Origin: Pelagibacteraceae bacterium AG-390-O04
GTDB taxonomy: Bacteria > Pseudomonadota > Alphaproteobacteria > Pelagibacterales > Pelagibacteraceae
Direction of reading: 5' to 3'
Assembly: GCA_003278065.1 (NCBI GenBank)
Contig: QCHE01000003.1
Span: forward strand, 1 to 64,000
Length of the DNA stretch: 64,000 nt
Both the position numbers and the translations under genes were made by a program. The stretch's first letter is position 1. Every line of letters begins with the position of its first letter. Shown here in pieces: positions 1-7,824 of the stretch. The notes under the pieces are model-generated. The model had not been told where the DNA came from. It saw nothing but the letters and a program-made list of their open reading frames with translations, and did no database searches.

Positions 1-773
1 CTAATGAAACTTGACATATCACTAATTTTTTTTGAAAAAATTTTGTCATATTTTCCACCAATATATTTATATCCGTTTTTTTTTAATAGTTTTCTGATTA
101 AATTTGATTTTTTATTATAGATTGTTAAATCATCTTCATAAACAATGTAATCAGGTGAATTTGACCAATTTACACCTTTTAAAACCTCTAGTTCAAACCC
201 TTGAACATCAATTATCATCAATGATACATAATTTTTAGGAATTTTTATAAATGAAATTTTTTTTGTTTTAATTTCTTTAAATTTAATTGAATTTATAAAC
301 TTATTTATATTTTTTATATATTCTTTACCCCTTGATTTATTTTTCTTTATCCAATGAATTACAACTTCTTTACTAAAAGAACCTTGACCATGAGCCCAAT
401 CTTTTGATGGACCTTTACCACCCATTAATTCTGCAACTTTAGGATCAATAAAATAAATTTTTTTTTTCTCTATCTTATTTGATAAGGCATGTTTTAATAT
501 TTGTATATTTCCTCTATTTTTATAAAGCTTTCTTAATCTAATATAATAATAATTTAATGGCTCAAATATTATTGCTTTTCCTTTAAAATAATTTTTAAGG
601 TATTTTCTCAGAGGATCTGAATTGATCCCATCATTTCCACCTACTTGAATTATAAATTTTTTATATTTGCTTTTAAAAAAAAATTGAAGAAAAACATCTA
701 ATCTGAGTCTTCTTCTTTTTTTTCCATCTGAAATATAGTCTAGTTTATGTATAAAATAATCAAATATATTCAC
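1..773 (-). CDS. FkbM-family SAM-dependent methyltransferase (C-terminus beyond window)
   Basis: The reading frame is open from a GTG at 773-771, directly preceded by an in-frame TAA, to the window edge, giving 257 codons plus two bases. The protein shows a Rossmann methyltransferase core: IIQVGGNDG at residues 41-49 (SAM-binding motif I), an acidic strand end IIFEP at 68-72, and MIIDVQGFELEVLKG at 186-200, the signature of the FkbM family (usually written D-x-[EQ]-G-x-E). Such enzymes O-methylate sugars or other small acceptors and are common in surface-polysaccharide loci. It lies 6 nt downstream of another methyltransferase on the same strand, so the two are probably one operon. The acceptor cannot be told from sequence. 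There is no ATG option near the start, so GTG is preferred. Confidence 0.8.
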   Translation of the reverse strand, partial: MNIFDYFIHKLDYISDGKKRRRLRLDVFLQFFFKSKYKKFIIQVGGNDGINSDPLRKYLKNYFKGKAIIFEPLNYYYIRLRKLYKNRGNIQILKHALSNKIEKKKIYFIDPKVAELMGGKGPSKDWAHGQGSFSKEVVIHWIKKNKSRGKEYIKNINKFINSIKFKEIKTKKISFIKIPKNYVSLMIIDVQGFELEVLKGVNWSNSPDYIVYEDDLTIYNKKSNLIRKLLKKNGYKYIGGKYDKIFSKKISDMSSFI

Positions 774-779
774 TTAATT

Positions 780-1523
780 TTAAAAATTAAAATCTATCTT
801 ATTAAATTCTGAGGAGTTATAAAATATAAACATATCTTGATTTTTTTTTAAGTCCCTAATGTCTGTAATACTTTTAACTTTAACTTTTAAGTTATACGGT
901 TCTATTTCTAAATTTACGTCCCTATATTTGCCAGTTTTCTTTAAATCATAATTTTTTTCTAGAGAAGGCGCCGAAGTTAAAGCAATAAATTTTGAACCAG
1001 CTTTTTTAATATTATCTAAAAATTTTTTATTATCTGCATTGTCCAAATGTATCATTACAAATCTAGACATAATCAAATCAAAATCTCCATCAATATTTTC
1101 CTCTACAGCATCCATTACTTTGAATTGAAAATTATTGTTTCCAAATTTATTATTGTTTGAATCTATTATTGAAGGCACAATGTCTACCCCAGTATATTTA
1201 ATATTTGATAAATCTTTTAATATTTCATTCATGTATATAAAATCACCACATCCAATATCTAAAATAGAAGAGATCTTATTTTCAATAATAAAAGTCCTGT
1301 AGCTTTTGATAAACTCTTCTATTTTAGGTAAATCTGAACCAAATCCACTTTTAGACTCAACATTTGATGGATCTTTATAGTCTCTCCAGAAGTTGGACGA
1401 ATATATGGTATTAAAAATTTTTTTTCTATAATCTTTTTTTTGATAAAATAAATCTGAAACTTTTGATAGGAGAAACCTTCTGTACCAATAGCTATAGTTA
1501 AAATATCTAAATAAATTTTTCAT
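780..1523 (-). CDS. class I SAM-dependent methyltransferase
   Basis: This 247-residue protein has a basic, tyrosine-rich N-terminus and a methyltransferase core from about residue 80. SILDIGCGDF at 86-95 is motif I, TGVDI at 111-115 is the acidic end of strand 2, VMDA at 137-140 is motif II, and FDLIMSRFVMIHL at 148-160 is the usual strand 4 segment. The family (Methyltransf_11/25-like) methylates very diverse substrates. The neighbour 6 nt downstream is an FkbM methyltransferase, which suggests modification of a glycan or lipid head group, but that is inference. It starts at an ATG (1523-1521) and faces the tRNA-Leu promoter across a 111-nt gap. Confidence 0.75.
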   Translation of the reverse strand: MKNLFRYFNYSYWYRRFLLSKVSDLFYQKKDYRKKIFNTIYSSNFWRDYKDPSNVESKSGFGSDLPKIEEFIKSYRTFIIENKISSILDIGCGDFIYMNEILKDLSNIKYTGVDIVPSIIDSNNNKFGNNNFQFKVMDAVEENIDGDFDLIMSRFVMIHLDNADNKKFLDNIKKAGSKFIALTSAPSLEKNYDLKKTGKYRDVNLEIEPYNLKVKVKSITDIRDLKKNQDMFIFYNSSEFNKIDFNF

Positions 1524-1573
1524 TTTTAGGTTTAATATATATATTAATTTGTATCGTCTAGAGTATAAAAAAA

Positions 1574-1602
1574 TTTACATTATAAACTTGTTGAATTATA
1601 AA
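1574..1602 (+). promoter_or_regulatory. candidate sigma-70 promoter for tRNA-Leu and nadK
   Basis: TTTACA at 1574-1579 and TATAAA at 1597-1602 are separated by exactly 17 nt. A transcript would begin near 1609, about 26 nt before tRNA-Leu. The region is very AT-rich, so chance matches are likely, but the spacing and position fit well. Confidence 0.45.
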
Positions 1603-1634
1603 TATTAGCATAAATACTCATGAAATTCATTAAT

Positions 1635-1720
1635 GCCCTCGTGGTGAAATTGGTAGACACAAAGGACTTAAAATCCTTGCCGCTTGCGGAGTGCCAGTTC
1701 GAGTCTGGCCGAGGGCACCA
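1635..1720 (+). tRNA. tRNA-Leu (anticodon TAA)
   Basis: The acceptor stem GCCCTCG pairs perfectly with CGAGGGC at 1710-1716, followed by discriminator A and an encoded CCA at 1718-1720. The anticodon loop CTTAAAA carries TAA. The length of 86 nt and a long variable arm (TGCCGCTTGCGGAG region) are class II features expected of tRNA-Leu. It reads the UUA and UUG codons, UUA being very frequent in this AT-rich genome. nadK starts only 5 nt after the CCA, so the tRNA must be cut out of a common transcript or nadK has its own start inside it. Confidence 0.97.
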
Positions 1721-1725
1721 TTAGA

Positions 1726-2496
1726 ATGAAAAAAATACATGTCATATCTGATACAAATCAAAAATCATTAAAGATTAAGTCTCAACTATTGAGAAAATTA
1801 AAACAAATAAAAACTAGTATAGATAATATAATTTTTGTGATTGGTGGAGATGGTTTTATGCTTAAGACATTAAAAAAAAACAAACATTCAAAAAAATCTT
1901 TTTATGGTATCAATTCTGGTAATTATGGTTTTTTAATGAATAAATTTTCTTCAAAATCAATAATTAAAAATTTATCTAAAGCAAATATGATTACTATTTC
2001 ACCGTTAGAGATGAGTGTGAAAAATAATAAAGATCAAGTAAGAAAATATTTAGCTATTAATGAAGTTTCAATTTTAAGACAAAGTAGACAAGCAGCTTCC
2101 TTATCTATAAATTACGGTTCTAAACTAATTATTAAAAAACTAGTTTGTGATGGTGTGTTGGTTTCCACTCCAGCTGGGAGTACAGCTTACAATTTATCAG
2201 TTCATGGACCTATTCTAAGTTTAAATTCAAAGAAATTATCTATTTCCCCCATAAGTCCTTTTAGACCACGAAGATGGAAGGGTAAAATAGTAAGTGAGAA
2301 ATCAAAAATTATAATTAAAAATTTAAATCCTAATAAAAGACCTATTAGTTCAGTTGCGGACAATATCGAAGTAAGAAATGCAAAAAATATTATTGTAACC
2401 ACAAATAAGAAAATAAAATTTAATCTTATGTATGATAAGAACAAAAGCCTTCAAAAAAAAATTAAAATTGAACAATTAAGAAAAGAAACATCTTAG
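1726..2496 (+). CDS. nadK: NAD kinase
   Basis: The enzyme phosphorylates NAD to NADP using ATP and is cytosolic. The 256-residue product has FVIGGDGFMLKTL with the GGDG motif at 40-43 (Asp42 being the catalytic and metal-site residue of the family), GINSGNYGFL at 61-70, NE at 112-113 and DGVLVSTPAGSTAY at 142-155, all hallmarks of NadK. The open frame extends upstream into tRNA-Leu, giving 14 extra codons, but those bases are tRNA. ATG at 1726 is therefore the only sensible start; it gives MKKIHVISD, a normal family N-terminus. There is no strong Shine-Dalgarno because the CCA end lies 5 nt upstream. The stop codon is 1 nt from the 3' end of the opposing tRNA-Thr. Confidence 0.93.
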   Translation: MKKIHVISDTNQKSLKIKSQLLRKLKQIKTSIDNIIFVIGGDGFMLKTLKKNKHSKKSFYGINSGNYGFLMNKFSSKSIIKNLSKANMITISPLEMSVKNNKDQVRKYLAINEVSILRQSRQAASLSINYGSKLIIKKLVCDGVLVSTPAGSTAYNLSVHGPILSLNSKKLSISPISPFRPRRWKGKIVSEKSKIIIKNLNPNKRPISSVADNIEVRNAKNIIVTTNKKIKFNLMYDKNKSLQKKIKIEQLRKETS

Positions 2497-2497
2497 G

Positions 2498-2573
2498 TGG
2501 TGCCCCCGCACGGATTCGAACCGCGGACCTATTGATTACAAATCAATTGCTCTACCAGCTGAGCTACAAGGGC
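2498..2573 (-). tRNA. tRNA-Thr (anticodon TGT)
   Basis: Reading the minus strand, the acceptor GCCCTTG pairs with CGGGGGC using two G-T wobbles, followed by A and an encoded CCA (2500-2498). The anticodon arm ATTGA-TTTGTAA-TCAAT carries TGT, reading ACA and other ACN codons. The length is 76 nt. It is convergent with nadK, with a single base between the nadK stop and the CCA. With U at position 34 it is a candidate substrate for the wobble-uridine enzymes encoded at 47722-49280. Confidence 0.96.
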
Positions 2574-2606
2574 TTAAACAATAATTATTAACAATTTTTT
2601 AATTAA

Positions 2607-3350
2607 TCAACTCTTTTTTTTTAAAAAACTTAAATGATGAAACACAATAGCTGCACTATTTGATATATTAAGGCTTTCTACTTTATCATTTATATTTATC
2701 TTGACTAGGAAATCAGCATATTTGGATGTATGTTGATGCATACCAAATCCTTCAGATCCAAATAAAAGTATATTATTACCTTTCCATTCTACATCTGTGA
2801 AATCTTTATTAGCATTGCCATCAAATCCATAAACCCAAAAATTCATATCTTTTAAATTTTTTAAAGTAGAGTTTATATTGGATACTTCAAAAATATTCAT
2901 ATATTCAATTGCTCCACTAGAAGCTTTGTACATAAGTTTACTTTCACTAGGGAAGTGTCTTTCCTTAATAATAATTCCATCAATATTTAAAGATGCTGCA
3001 CTTCTAATTAATGCACCAATATTTCTTGGGTCAGTTACTCCATCTAAACAAACAAGAGTTATATCTTTTTTTTCTTTAATAAAATTTTTAATAATTGGTT
3101 TATCAAGATGCTCAATTTCAGCAACATAACCTTGGTGAAGTAAATTTTCTTTTGTGCTATATTTATCTAATTCTTTTTTGGTTTTAAAATAAACCTTAAC
3201 ATCTTCCAAAAGGTTTTTATTTGGGTTTTTTTTATGAAGATTTTTTTTACTTTCTTCAGTAAGAAAAACTCTCAATACCTTCCTTTTTGGGTTTCTTAGA
3301 GCTTCTATTACCGCATGTTGTCCAACTATAAAAAAAGATGATTTATTCAT
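2607..3350 (-). CDS. rlmB: RlmB/TrmH-type SpoU-family rRNA 2'-O-methyltransferase
   Basis: This is a 247-residue SPOUT methyltransferase that would methylate the 2'-O of a guanosine in 23S rRNA (G2251 in E. coli). An N-terminal L30e-like substrate-binding domain begins FFIVGQHAVIEAL at residues 6-18. The knotted SAM domain carries DPRNIGALIRSA at 107-118 (motif 1, with Asn and Arg), LLFGSEGFGMH at 195-205 (motif 2) and SLNISNSAA at 226-234 (motif 3). A gene of this type next to tRNA-Tyr, tRNA-Gly and tuf is a recurrent alphaproteobacterial arrangement. A tRNA Gm18 methyltransferase (TrmH) is the alternative; the N-terminal domain and length favour RlmB. ATG start at 3350. Confidence 0.88.
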   Translation of the reverse strand: MNKSSFFIVGQHAVIEALRNPKRKVLRVFLTEESKKNLHKKNPNKNLLEDVKVYFKTKKELDKYSTKENLLHQGYVAEIEHLDKPIIKNFIKEKKDITLVCLDGVTDPRNIGALIRSAASLNIDGIIIKERHFPSESKLMYKASSGAIEYMNIFEVSNINSTLKNLKDMNFWVYGFDGNANKDFTDVEWKGNNILLFGSEGFGMHQHTSKYADFLVKININDKVESLNISNSAAIVFHHLSFLKKKS

Positions 3351-3403
3351 AAATTTTACTTATTTTTACACGTTTTTTTTACATTTTCTTATTAAATCAC
3401 GTA

Positions 3404-3431
3404 TTGCAATTGCACAAATAAAATATATAAA
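3404..3431 (+). promoter_or_regulatory. candidate promoter of the tRNA-Tyr / tuf / rif operon
   Basis: TTGCAA at 3404-3409 and TATAAA at 3426-3431 are 16 nt apart. Transcription would start near 3438, about 40 nt ahead of tRNA-Tyr. This is the only sizeable gap (129 nt, shared with the divergent rlmB) before the 28-kb plus-strand run, so a strong promoter is expected here. Confidence 0.45.
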
Positions 3432-3460
3432 ACGCATGTTGTTTGAAGCTTTATTGAACA

Positions 3461-3476
3461 AGGGGACACTTCCCCT
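3461..3476 (+). other. short GC-rich leader hairpin just before tRNA-Tyr
   Basis: AGGGGA at 3461-3466 pairs perfectly with TCCCCT at 3471-3476 around the tetraloop CACT, ending 3 nt before the tRNA acceptor stem. GC-rich perfect stems are rare in this AT-rich sequence. There is no T-run after it, so it is not a standard terminator. A processing or antitermination signal is possible but unproven. Confidence 0.4.
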
Positions 3477-3479
3477 AAG

Positions 3480-3565
3480 GGAGGGGTTCCAGAGCGGTCA
3501 AATGGGGCGGGCTGTAAACCCGTTGACTTCGGTCTTCGAAAGTTCGAATCTTTCCCCCTCCACCA
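3480..3565 (+). tRNA. tRNA-Tyr (anticodon GTA)
   Basis: The acceptor GGAGGGG pairs with CCCCTCC at 3555-3561, then A and an encoded CCA (3563-3565). The anticodon stem CGGG-CTGTAAA-CCCG carries GTA. The long variable arm and 86-nt length are typical of bacterial tRNA-Tyr. It is the first gene of the tRNA-Tyr, tRNA-Gly, tuf unit. Confidence 0.97.
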
Positions 3566-3611
3566 TTCAATAAAATTTTAAGTAATACTGGAGTGATACT
3601 CTTGGGGTTGT

Positions 3612-3685
3612 GCGGGTGTAGTTCAATGGTAGAACGCTAGCCTTCCAAGCTGGATGTAAGGGTTCGATTCCCTTTACCCGCTCCA
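3612..3685 (+). tRNA. tRNA-Gly (anticodon TCC)
   Basis: GCGGGTG pairs with TACCCGC (one wobble), then discriminator T and an encoded CCA (3683-3685). The anticodon loop CTTCCAA carries TCC, reading GGA and GGG. It lies 46 nt after tRNA-Tyr and 47 nt before tuf, the same order as tyrU-glyT-tufB in E. coli. Confidence 0.97.
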
Positions 3686-3732
3686 AGAAAAATATTGTTA
3701 ATAAAAGAAAAGAAATGTGAGGATTATAAGTA

Positions 3733-4923
3733 ATGTCAAAAGAAAAATTTGTAAGAAATAAACCGCATTGTAACATAGGTACAATAGGTCACGTCGATCA
3801 TGGTAAAACAACTTTAACAGCGGCAATAACTAAAGTTTTATCTGAAACTGGTGGTGCTAAAGCCGTAGCATACGATCAAATTGATAAAGCTCCAGAGGAG
3901 AAAGAAAGAGGAATCACTATTTCAACTGCCCATGTTGAATATGAAACTGAAAAAAGACACTATGCACACGTTGATTGTCCTGGACATGCTGACTATGTAA
4001 AAAATATGATTACAGGTGCTGCGCAAATGGACGGAGCAATCTTAGTTGTTAATGCAGCTGATGGTCCAATGCCTCAAACTAGAGAGCATATTCTTTTAGC
4101 AAGACAAGTTGGTGTTCCAGCAATTTGTGTCTATTTAAATAAAGTAGATCAAGTTGATGATAAAGAAATGATTGATCTAGTTGAAGAAGAAATAAAAGAA
4201 CTATTAACTTCATATAAATTTCCAGGAGACAAAACTCCAATTGCTAAAGGTTCAGCACTTGCTGCAGTTGAAGGAAGAGACGATGAGATTGGAAAAAATT
4301 CTATTTTAGAGTTAATGAAAAATGTAGATGAATTTATCCCTCAACCTGACAGACCAAAAGATAAAGATTTCTTAATGCCAGTAGAGGACGTATTTTCTAT
4401 TTCTGGAAGAGGAACTGTTGCAACAGGTAGAGTTGAGTCAGGAGTTCTTAAGACTGGTGATGAGATTGAAATTGTTGGAATTAGAGATACCAAAAAATCT
4501 GTCTGTACAGGAGTTGAAATGTTTAGAAAACTTTTAGATTCAGGTGAAGCAGGTGATAACGTTGGTGTGTTATTAAGAGGTGTAGAAAGAACTGATATTG
4601 AAAGAGGCCAGGTTCTTTGTAAACCAGGATCAGTAACACCTCACACTAAATTTGAAGCTCAGGCATATATTCTTAAAAAAGAAGAAGGTGGAAGACACAC
4701 GCCGTTCTTTACAAAATATAGACCTCAGTTTTATTTTAGAACAACAGATGTAACTGGTGAGGTAGAATTACCATCAGGTACTGAAATGGTAATGCCTGGT
4801 GACGACGCTAAATTTACAGTAAAATTAATAACTCCAATTGCAATGTCTGAAAAATTAAATTTTGCAATAAGAGAAGGTGGTAGAACTGTAGGTGCTGGAG
4901 TTGTAACTAAAATTATAGAGTAA
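3733..4923 (+). CDS. tuf: elongation factor Tu
   Basis: This 396-residue GTPase delivers aminoacyl-tRNA to the ribosome. The P-loop GHVDHGKT at 19-26, DCPGHADYV (G3) and NKVD (G4) are intact, and domains 2 and 3 follow, ending [11 protein letters not shown]. Length and sequence are fully typical. A GAGG at 3719-3722 lies 10 nt before the ATG, one of the few clear Shine-Dalgarno sites in the window, which fits the high expression expected. It sits in the tufB position (after tRNA-Gly, before tRNA-Trp and secE). There is no second copy between fusA and rpsJ, so this may be the only tuf gene. Confidence 0.99.
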   Translation: MSKEKFVRNKPHCNIGTIGHVDHGKTTLTAAITKVLSETGGAKAVAYDQIDKAPEEKERGITISTAHVEYETEKRHYAHVDCPGHADYVKNMITGAAQMDGAILVVNAADGPMPQTREHILLARQVGVPAICVYLNKVDQVDDKEMIDLVEEEIKELLTSYKFPGDKTPIAKGSALAAVEGRDDEIGKNSILELMKNVDEFIPQPDRPKDKDFLMPVEDVFSISGRGTVATGRVESGVLKTGDEIEIVGIRDTKKSVCTGVEMFRKLLDSGEAGDNVGVLLRGVERTDIERGQVLCKPGSVTPHTKFEAQAYILKKEEGGRHTPFFTKYRPQFYFRTTDVTGEVELPSGTEMVMPGDDAKFTVKLITPIAMSEKLNFAIREGGRTVGAGVVTKIIE

Positions 4924-4932
4924 GCTCTATAT

Positions 4933-5008
4933 AGGAGTGTAGCTCAATTGGTAGAGCGCCGGTCTCCAAAACCGGAGGCTGAGGGTTCGAGTCCCTCCGC
5001 TCCTGCCA
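4933..5008 (+). tRNA. tRNA-Trp (anticodon CCA)
   Basis: AGGAGTG pairs with CGCTCCT (one G-T wobble), then discriminator G and an encoded CCA (5006-5008). The anticodon stem-loop CCGGT-CTCCAAA-ACCGG carries CCA. It lies 9 nt after tuf and 19 nt before secE, a common alphaproteobacterial arrangement. Confidence 0.97.
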
Positions 5009-5027
5009 ATTTGAACTAATTTAAATT

Positions 5028-5219
5028 ATGAAAAACCCGATTAAATTTATTCAAGAAGTTAAACAAGAAGCTTTTAAAGTTTCATGGCCTACCGGAAAAG
5101 AGACTTTACAAGGTGCATTAATGGTTTTTGCAATGGCTGTAGTGATGTCTTTATTTTTTTTGCTTCTTGATCAAGTTTTAAAGTTTTTTCTAGAATTATT
5201 ACTTAAAATAAGTATTTAA
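5028..5219 (+). CDS. secE: SecE, preprotein translocase subunit
   Basis: This 63-residue protein is the small essential subunit that clamps the SecY channel in the inner membrane. It has the short single-span form: an amphipathic N-terminal helix with the conserved EVKQEAFKVSWPT segment (residues 10-22), then one hydrophobic transmembrane helix at about 30-55. E. coli SecE has two extra spans; most bacteria have this short form. It starts at ATG 5028, 19 nt after tRNA-Trp, and ends one base before nusG, so the two are surely co-transcribed. Confidence 0.96.
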   Translation: MKNPIKFIQEVKQEAFKVSWPTGKETLQGALMVFAMAVVMSLFFLLLDQVLKFFLELLLKISI

Positions 5220-5220
5220 A

Positions 5221-5751
5221 ATGAAAAATTGGTATATTGTTCAATCACATTCAAGTTTTGAAAATAAAGTAGCAGGCTTAATTAAAGAAGAGGCCGAGAA
5301 AGCTAAAATTTCAGATAAATTTGAGGAAATTGTTGTTCCAACTCATGATGTAACGGAGGTAAAAAGGGGTAAAAGAATCCAAAGAAAAAAGAAATATTTT
5401 CCAGGTTATGTTTTAATTAAGAGTGAAATGGATAACAGCATTTACCATATGATTAAAAATATTAAGAGAGTTAGCGGTTTTTTAGGCACAAAAGGAATAC
5501 CAGTGCCTGTATCAGATAAAGAAATAGAGAAAATTTTAGGTCAAATAAAAGATGGTGTGGCTCAGCCAAAATCTGGTATAGAGTACAGCGTTGGTGAAAA
5601 AGTACAGGTAGTTGATGGACCATTCGCATCATTTAGTGGAATGGTGGAGGGAATAGATGAAGAAAAGTCTAGACTTAAGGTTTCAGTTTCTATATTTGGT
5701 CGTCCAACACCGGTTGAATTAGAATATAATCAAGTGGAGAAAATAAGTTAA
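5221..5751 (+). CDS. nusG: transcription termination/antitermination factor NusG
   Basis: This 176-residue protein binds RNA polymerase and couples it to Rho or to ribosomal S10. The NGN domain begins [15 protein letters not shown], with the conserved [10 protein letters not shown] stretch near residues 60-69. A KOW domain follows from about residue 125 with [19 protein letters not shown]. It is located between secE and rplK as in almost all bacteria. Its stop overlaps the rplK start as TAATG (5749-5753), which suggests translational coupling. Confidence 0.97.
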   Translation: MKNWYIVQSHSSFENKVAGLIKEEAEKAKISDKFEEIVVPTHDVTEVKRGKRIQRKKKYFPGYVLIKSEMDNSIYHMIKNIKRVSGFLGTKGIPVPVSDKEIEKILGQIKDGVAQPKSGIEYSVGEKVQVVDGPFASFSGMVEGIDEEKSRLKVSVSIFGRPTPVELEYNQVEKIS

Positions 5752-6182
5752 TGGCTGCAAAAAAAGAGATAAGTGGATTTATAAAATTACAGATCAAGGG
5801 TGGTCAGGCTAATCCTGCTCCCCCTGTAGGTCCAGCTCTAGGACAAAGAGGTGTAAACATTATGGAATTCTGTAAAGCCTTTAATGATAAAACTAAATCA
5901 TTAGCAGGCAAACCTATTCCTGTAGAGATAACTGTATATAAGGACAAAAAATTTGATTTTAAGATTAAATCACCACCAGCATCATTCTTTATAAGAGAGG
6001 CAGCTAAACTAAAAAGTGGATCTAAAGAACCAGGAAGAAATATAGTTGCATCTATAACAAAAAAACAAGCTGAAGAAATTGCTAAACAAAAAATGAATGA
6101 TTTAAATGCAATAGATTTAGATCAAGCGGTTAAAATTATAGCAGGATCAGCTAGATCTATGGGCATAGAGGTAAAAGAATAA
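5751..6182 (+). CDS. rplK: 50S ribosomal protein L11
   Basis: This 143-residue component of the GTPase-associated centre binds 23S rRNA near 1070. The N-terminal domain shows the diagnostic proline-rich run [17 protein letters not shown] at about residues 22-38, and the C-terminal RNA-binding domain ends [10 protein letters not shown]. Full length. It overlaps nusG and rplA by one base each through TAATG junctions. In other bacteria L1 represses this operon by binding the L11 leader; no such leader exists here because nusG abuts. Confidence 0.98.
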   Translation: MAAKKEISGFIKLQIKGGQANPAPPVGPALGQRGVNIMEFCKAFNDKTKSLAGKPIPVEITVYKDKKFDFKIKSPPASFFIREAAKLKSGSKEPGRNIVASITKKQAEEIAKQKMNDLNAIDLDQAVKIIAGSARSMGIEVKE

Positions 6183-6871
6183 TGAGATCAAAAAGATTTA
6201 AAAAATTACCTGAAAAAACAAAAGATTTACCATCAGAAAAAATTGAAAAGCTTTTAAGTGAAATTAAAAAAAATTGTACTACAAAATTTGATGAGTCTGT
6301 AGATTTAAGTTTCCAGATTAATAATAAACAAAAAAAAAATGAAATAAATATTAGAACTGTAGTTAATCTACCAGGTGGGTCAGGAAAAAAAATTAAAGTA
6401 GCAGTGGTATGTGAAGACTCAAAATCATCAGAGGCTAAAAATGCTGGAGCAGACATTGTCGGTGGAGATGAATTTATTGAAAAAATTAAAAATGGTGAAA
6501 TGGATTTTGAAAAATTGATTTGTACACCATCTATGATGGTAAAATTATCTAAACTAGGAAAGGTTTTAGGTCCAAAAGGATTAATGCCAAATCCAAAACT
6601 AGGATCTGTAACTGAAAATTTAAAAGAAGCAATTACTAATGCTAAATCTGGTCAAGCAGAAATTAGAAATGATAAAGACGGAAATATTGGTGTAAGTATA
6701 GGAAAAAAATCATTTAATGATGATAAATTAATTAAAAACTTTAATGCAATAATCGAAACTTTAGAAAAAGAAAAATCAAACAACACTATTAAAGGAGAGC
6801 TTATAAAATCAGCATTTATAACTTCTACGATGGGTGTTGCATATAAAATTAAACTAGTTAAGAATTTTTAG
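6182..6871 (+). CDS. rplA: 50S ribosomal protein L1
   Basis: This 229-residue protein forms the L1 stalk and contacts E-site tRNA. The conserved interdomain segment LGPKGLMPNPKLGSVT lies near residues 123-138 and is diagnostic. The start at ATG 6182 overlaps the rplK stop by one base. The N-terminus is lysine-rich like its neighbours. In E. coli L1 is the translational repressor of rplK-rplA; whether that holds with the nusG-rplK overlap seen here is not clear. Confidence 0.97.
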   Translation: MRSKRFKKLPEKTKDLPSEKIEKLLSEIKKNCTTKFDESVDLSFQINNKQKKNEINIRTVVNLPGGSGKKIKVAVVCEDSKSSEAKNAGADIVGGDEFIEKIKNGEMDFEKLICTPSMMVKLSKLGKVLGPKGLMPNPKLGSVTENLKEAITNAKSGQAEIRNDKDGNIGVSIGKKSFNDDKLIKNFNAIIETLEKEKSNNTIKGELIKSAFITSTMGVAYKIKLVKNF

Positions 6872-6874
6872 CCC

Positions 6875-7396
6875 ATGATGAACAAAGAACAAAAAAAGAA
6901 TTATATTACTGAAATGACTGAGCAATTTGAAAATAGTAAAGCGATTATGGTTACTCATTATCAAGGATTGACAATGCCTCAACTAGATGAATTAAGATCT
7001 AAAATGAGAGAACATGGTATTATTTTTAAGATCACAAAAAATAGAATTACAAAGTTAGCATTAGAAAAAACTAAATGTAAAGATTTATCAAATTTATTTA
7101 CTGGACCAACAGCGGTCGCATTTGGTGAAGATGCAATTATGTCTGCAAGGATTCTATCAAAATTTGCAAAAGATAACGAAAATTTGAAATTAATTGGCGG
7201 ATTAATGGATAATGAGATTTTGGACCAAGCTGGTGTTCAAAATGTAGCAAATTTACCAACATTAGATGAAGCAAGAGCTAATATTGTGGGTATTTTGAAT
7301 GCCTCTGCATCAAAATTAGTAAGTATTTTACTTGCACGATCGGAAAAAATGAGTAGTTTACCCCCAGAAATTTCTGAAACACAACCTAAAGAGTAG
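6875..7396 (+). CDS. rplJ: 50S ribosomal protein L10
   Basis: This 173-residue base of the L7/L12 stalk has an N-terminal rRNA-binding domain containing [16 protein letters not shown] (about 18-33) and [12 protein letters not shown], then a C-terminal helix that binds L7/L12 dimers. Two adjacent ATG codons at 6875 and 6878 could start it; the first leaves a 3-nt gap to rplA. Only 7 nt separate it from rplL. Its 12-nt-scale gaps leave no room for a separate L10 autoregulatory leader. Confidence 0.96.
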   Translation: MMNKEQKKNYITEMTEQFENSKAIMVTHYQGLTMPQLDELRSKMREHGIIFKITKNRITKLALEKTKCKDLSNLFTGPTAVAFGEDAIMSARILSKFAKDNENLKLIGGLMDNEILDQAGVQNVANLPTLDEARANIVGILNASASKLVSILLARSEKMSSLPPEISETQPKE

Positions 7397-7403
7397 AGAT
7401 ATT

Positions 7404-7769
7404 ATGCCTGACCTTAATAAAATTATAGAAGACTTATCAAGTTTGACAGTAGCAGAAGCTGCTGATCTTTCAAAACAATTAGAAGAAAAGTGGGGAGTAA
7501 CTCCAATGGCAGCAGCAGCTCCAGCAGCAGCAGCAGGAGGGGAAGCAGCAGCCGATAAAGATGATTTTACAATTATGCTTGTATCAGCTGGTGATAAAAA
7601 AATTAATGTTATTAAAGAAGTGAGAGCAGCAACTTCACTGGGATTAAAAGAAGCTAAAGATTTAGTTGAAGGTGCACCGAAAGAAGTTAAAACTGGTGTT
7701 CCAAAAAAAGAAGCAGAAGAAATTAAATCTAAATTAGAAGCTGCTGGCGCAAAAGTAGAACTTAAGTAA
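7404..7769 (+). CDS. rplL: 50S ribosomal protein L7/L12
   Basis: This 121-residue stalk protein is present in several copies per ribosome and recruits translation factors. It has the N-terminal dimerisation helices, an alanine-rich flexible hinge at about residues 34-50 (GCAGCA-type codons, locally GC-rich) and the C-terminal domain with the factor-binding helix [16 protein letters not shown]. Full length. It is followed by a 55-nt gap holding a hairpin before rpoB, the classic site for tuning ribosomal versus polymerase expression. Confidence 0.98.
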   Translation: MPDLNKIIEDLSSLTVAEAADLSKQLEEKWGVTPMAAAAPAAAAGGEAAADKDDFTIMLVSAGDKKINVIKEVRAATSLGLKEAKDLVEGAPKEVKTGVPKKEAEEIKSKLEAAGAKVELK

Positions 7770-7789
7770 ATTAACTAGAAAGAATTCAA

Positions 7790-7814
7790 AACTGGTTAAT
7801 TGAATTAATCAGTT
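7790..7814 (+). promoter_or_regulatory. rplL-rpoB intergenic hairpin (attenuator or processing site)
   Basis: AACTGGTTAA at 7790-7799 pairs with TTAATCAGTT at 7805-7814 (ten pairs, one G-U) around the loop TTGAA, ending 10 nt before the rpoB ATG at 7825. It fills most of the 55-nt gap. In E. coli the same gap carries an attenuator and an RNase III site. Because it covers the region just before the rpoB start, it could also limit rpoB translation. Confidence 0.5.
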
Positions 7815-7824
7815 CTAAATATAG

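Noticed and set aside
2202..2444. 80-codon minus-strand frame inside nadK
   Set aside because: It is a shadow of a fully supported NAD kinase, has hydrophobic low-information composition and no family features.
3567..3776. Minus-strand frame across tRNA-Gly and the tuf start
   Set aside because: It reads through a perfect tRNA gene and the tuf start and matches no protein pattern.
7501..7560. GCAGCA-rich repeat-like stretch
   Set aside because: It encodes the alanine hinge of L7/L12 and is a normal low-complexity linker, not a DNA repeat element.
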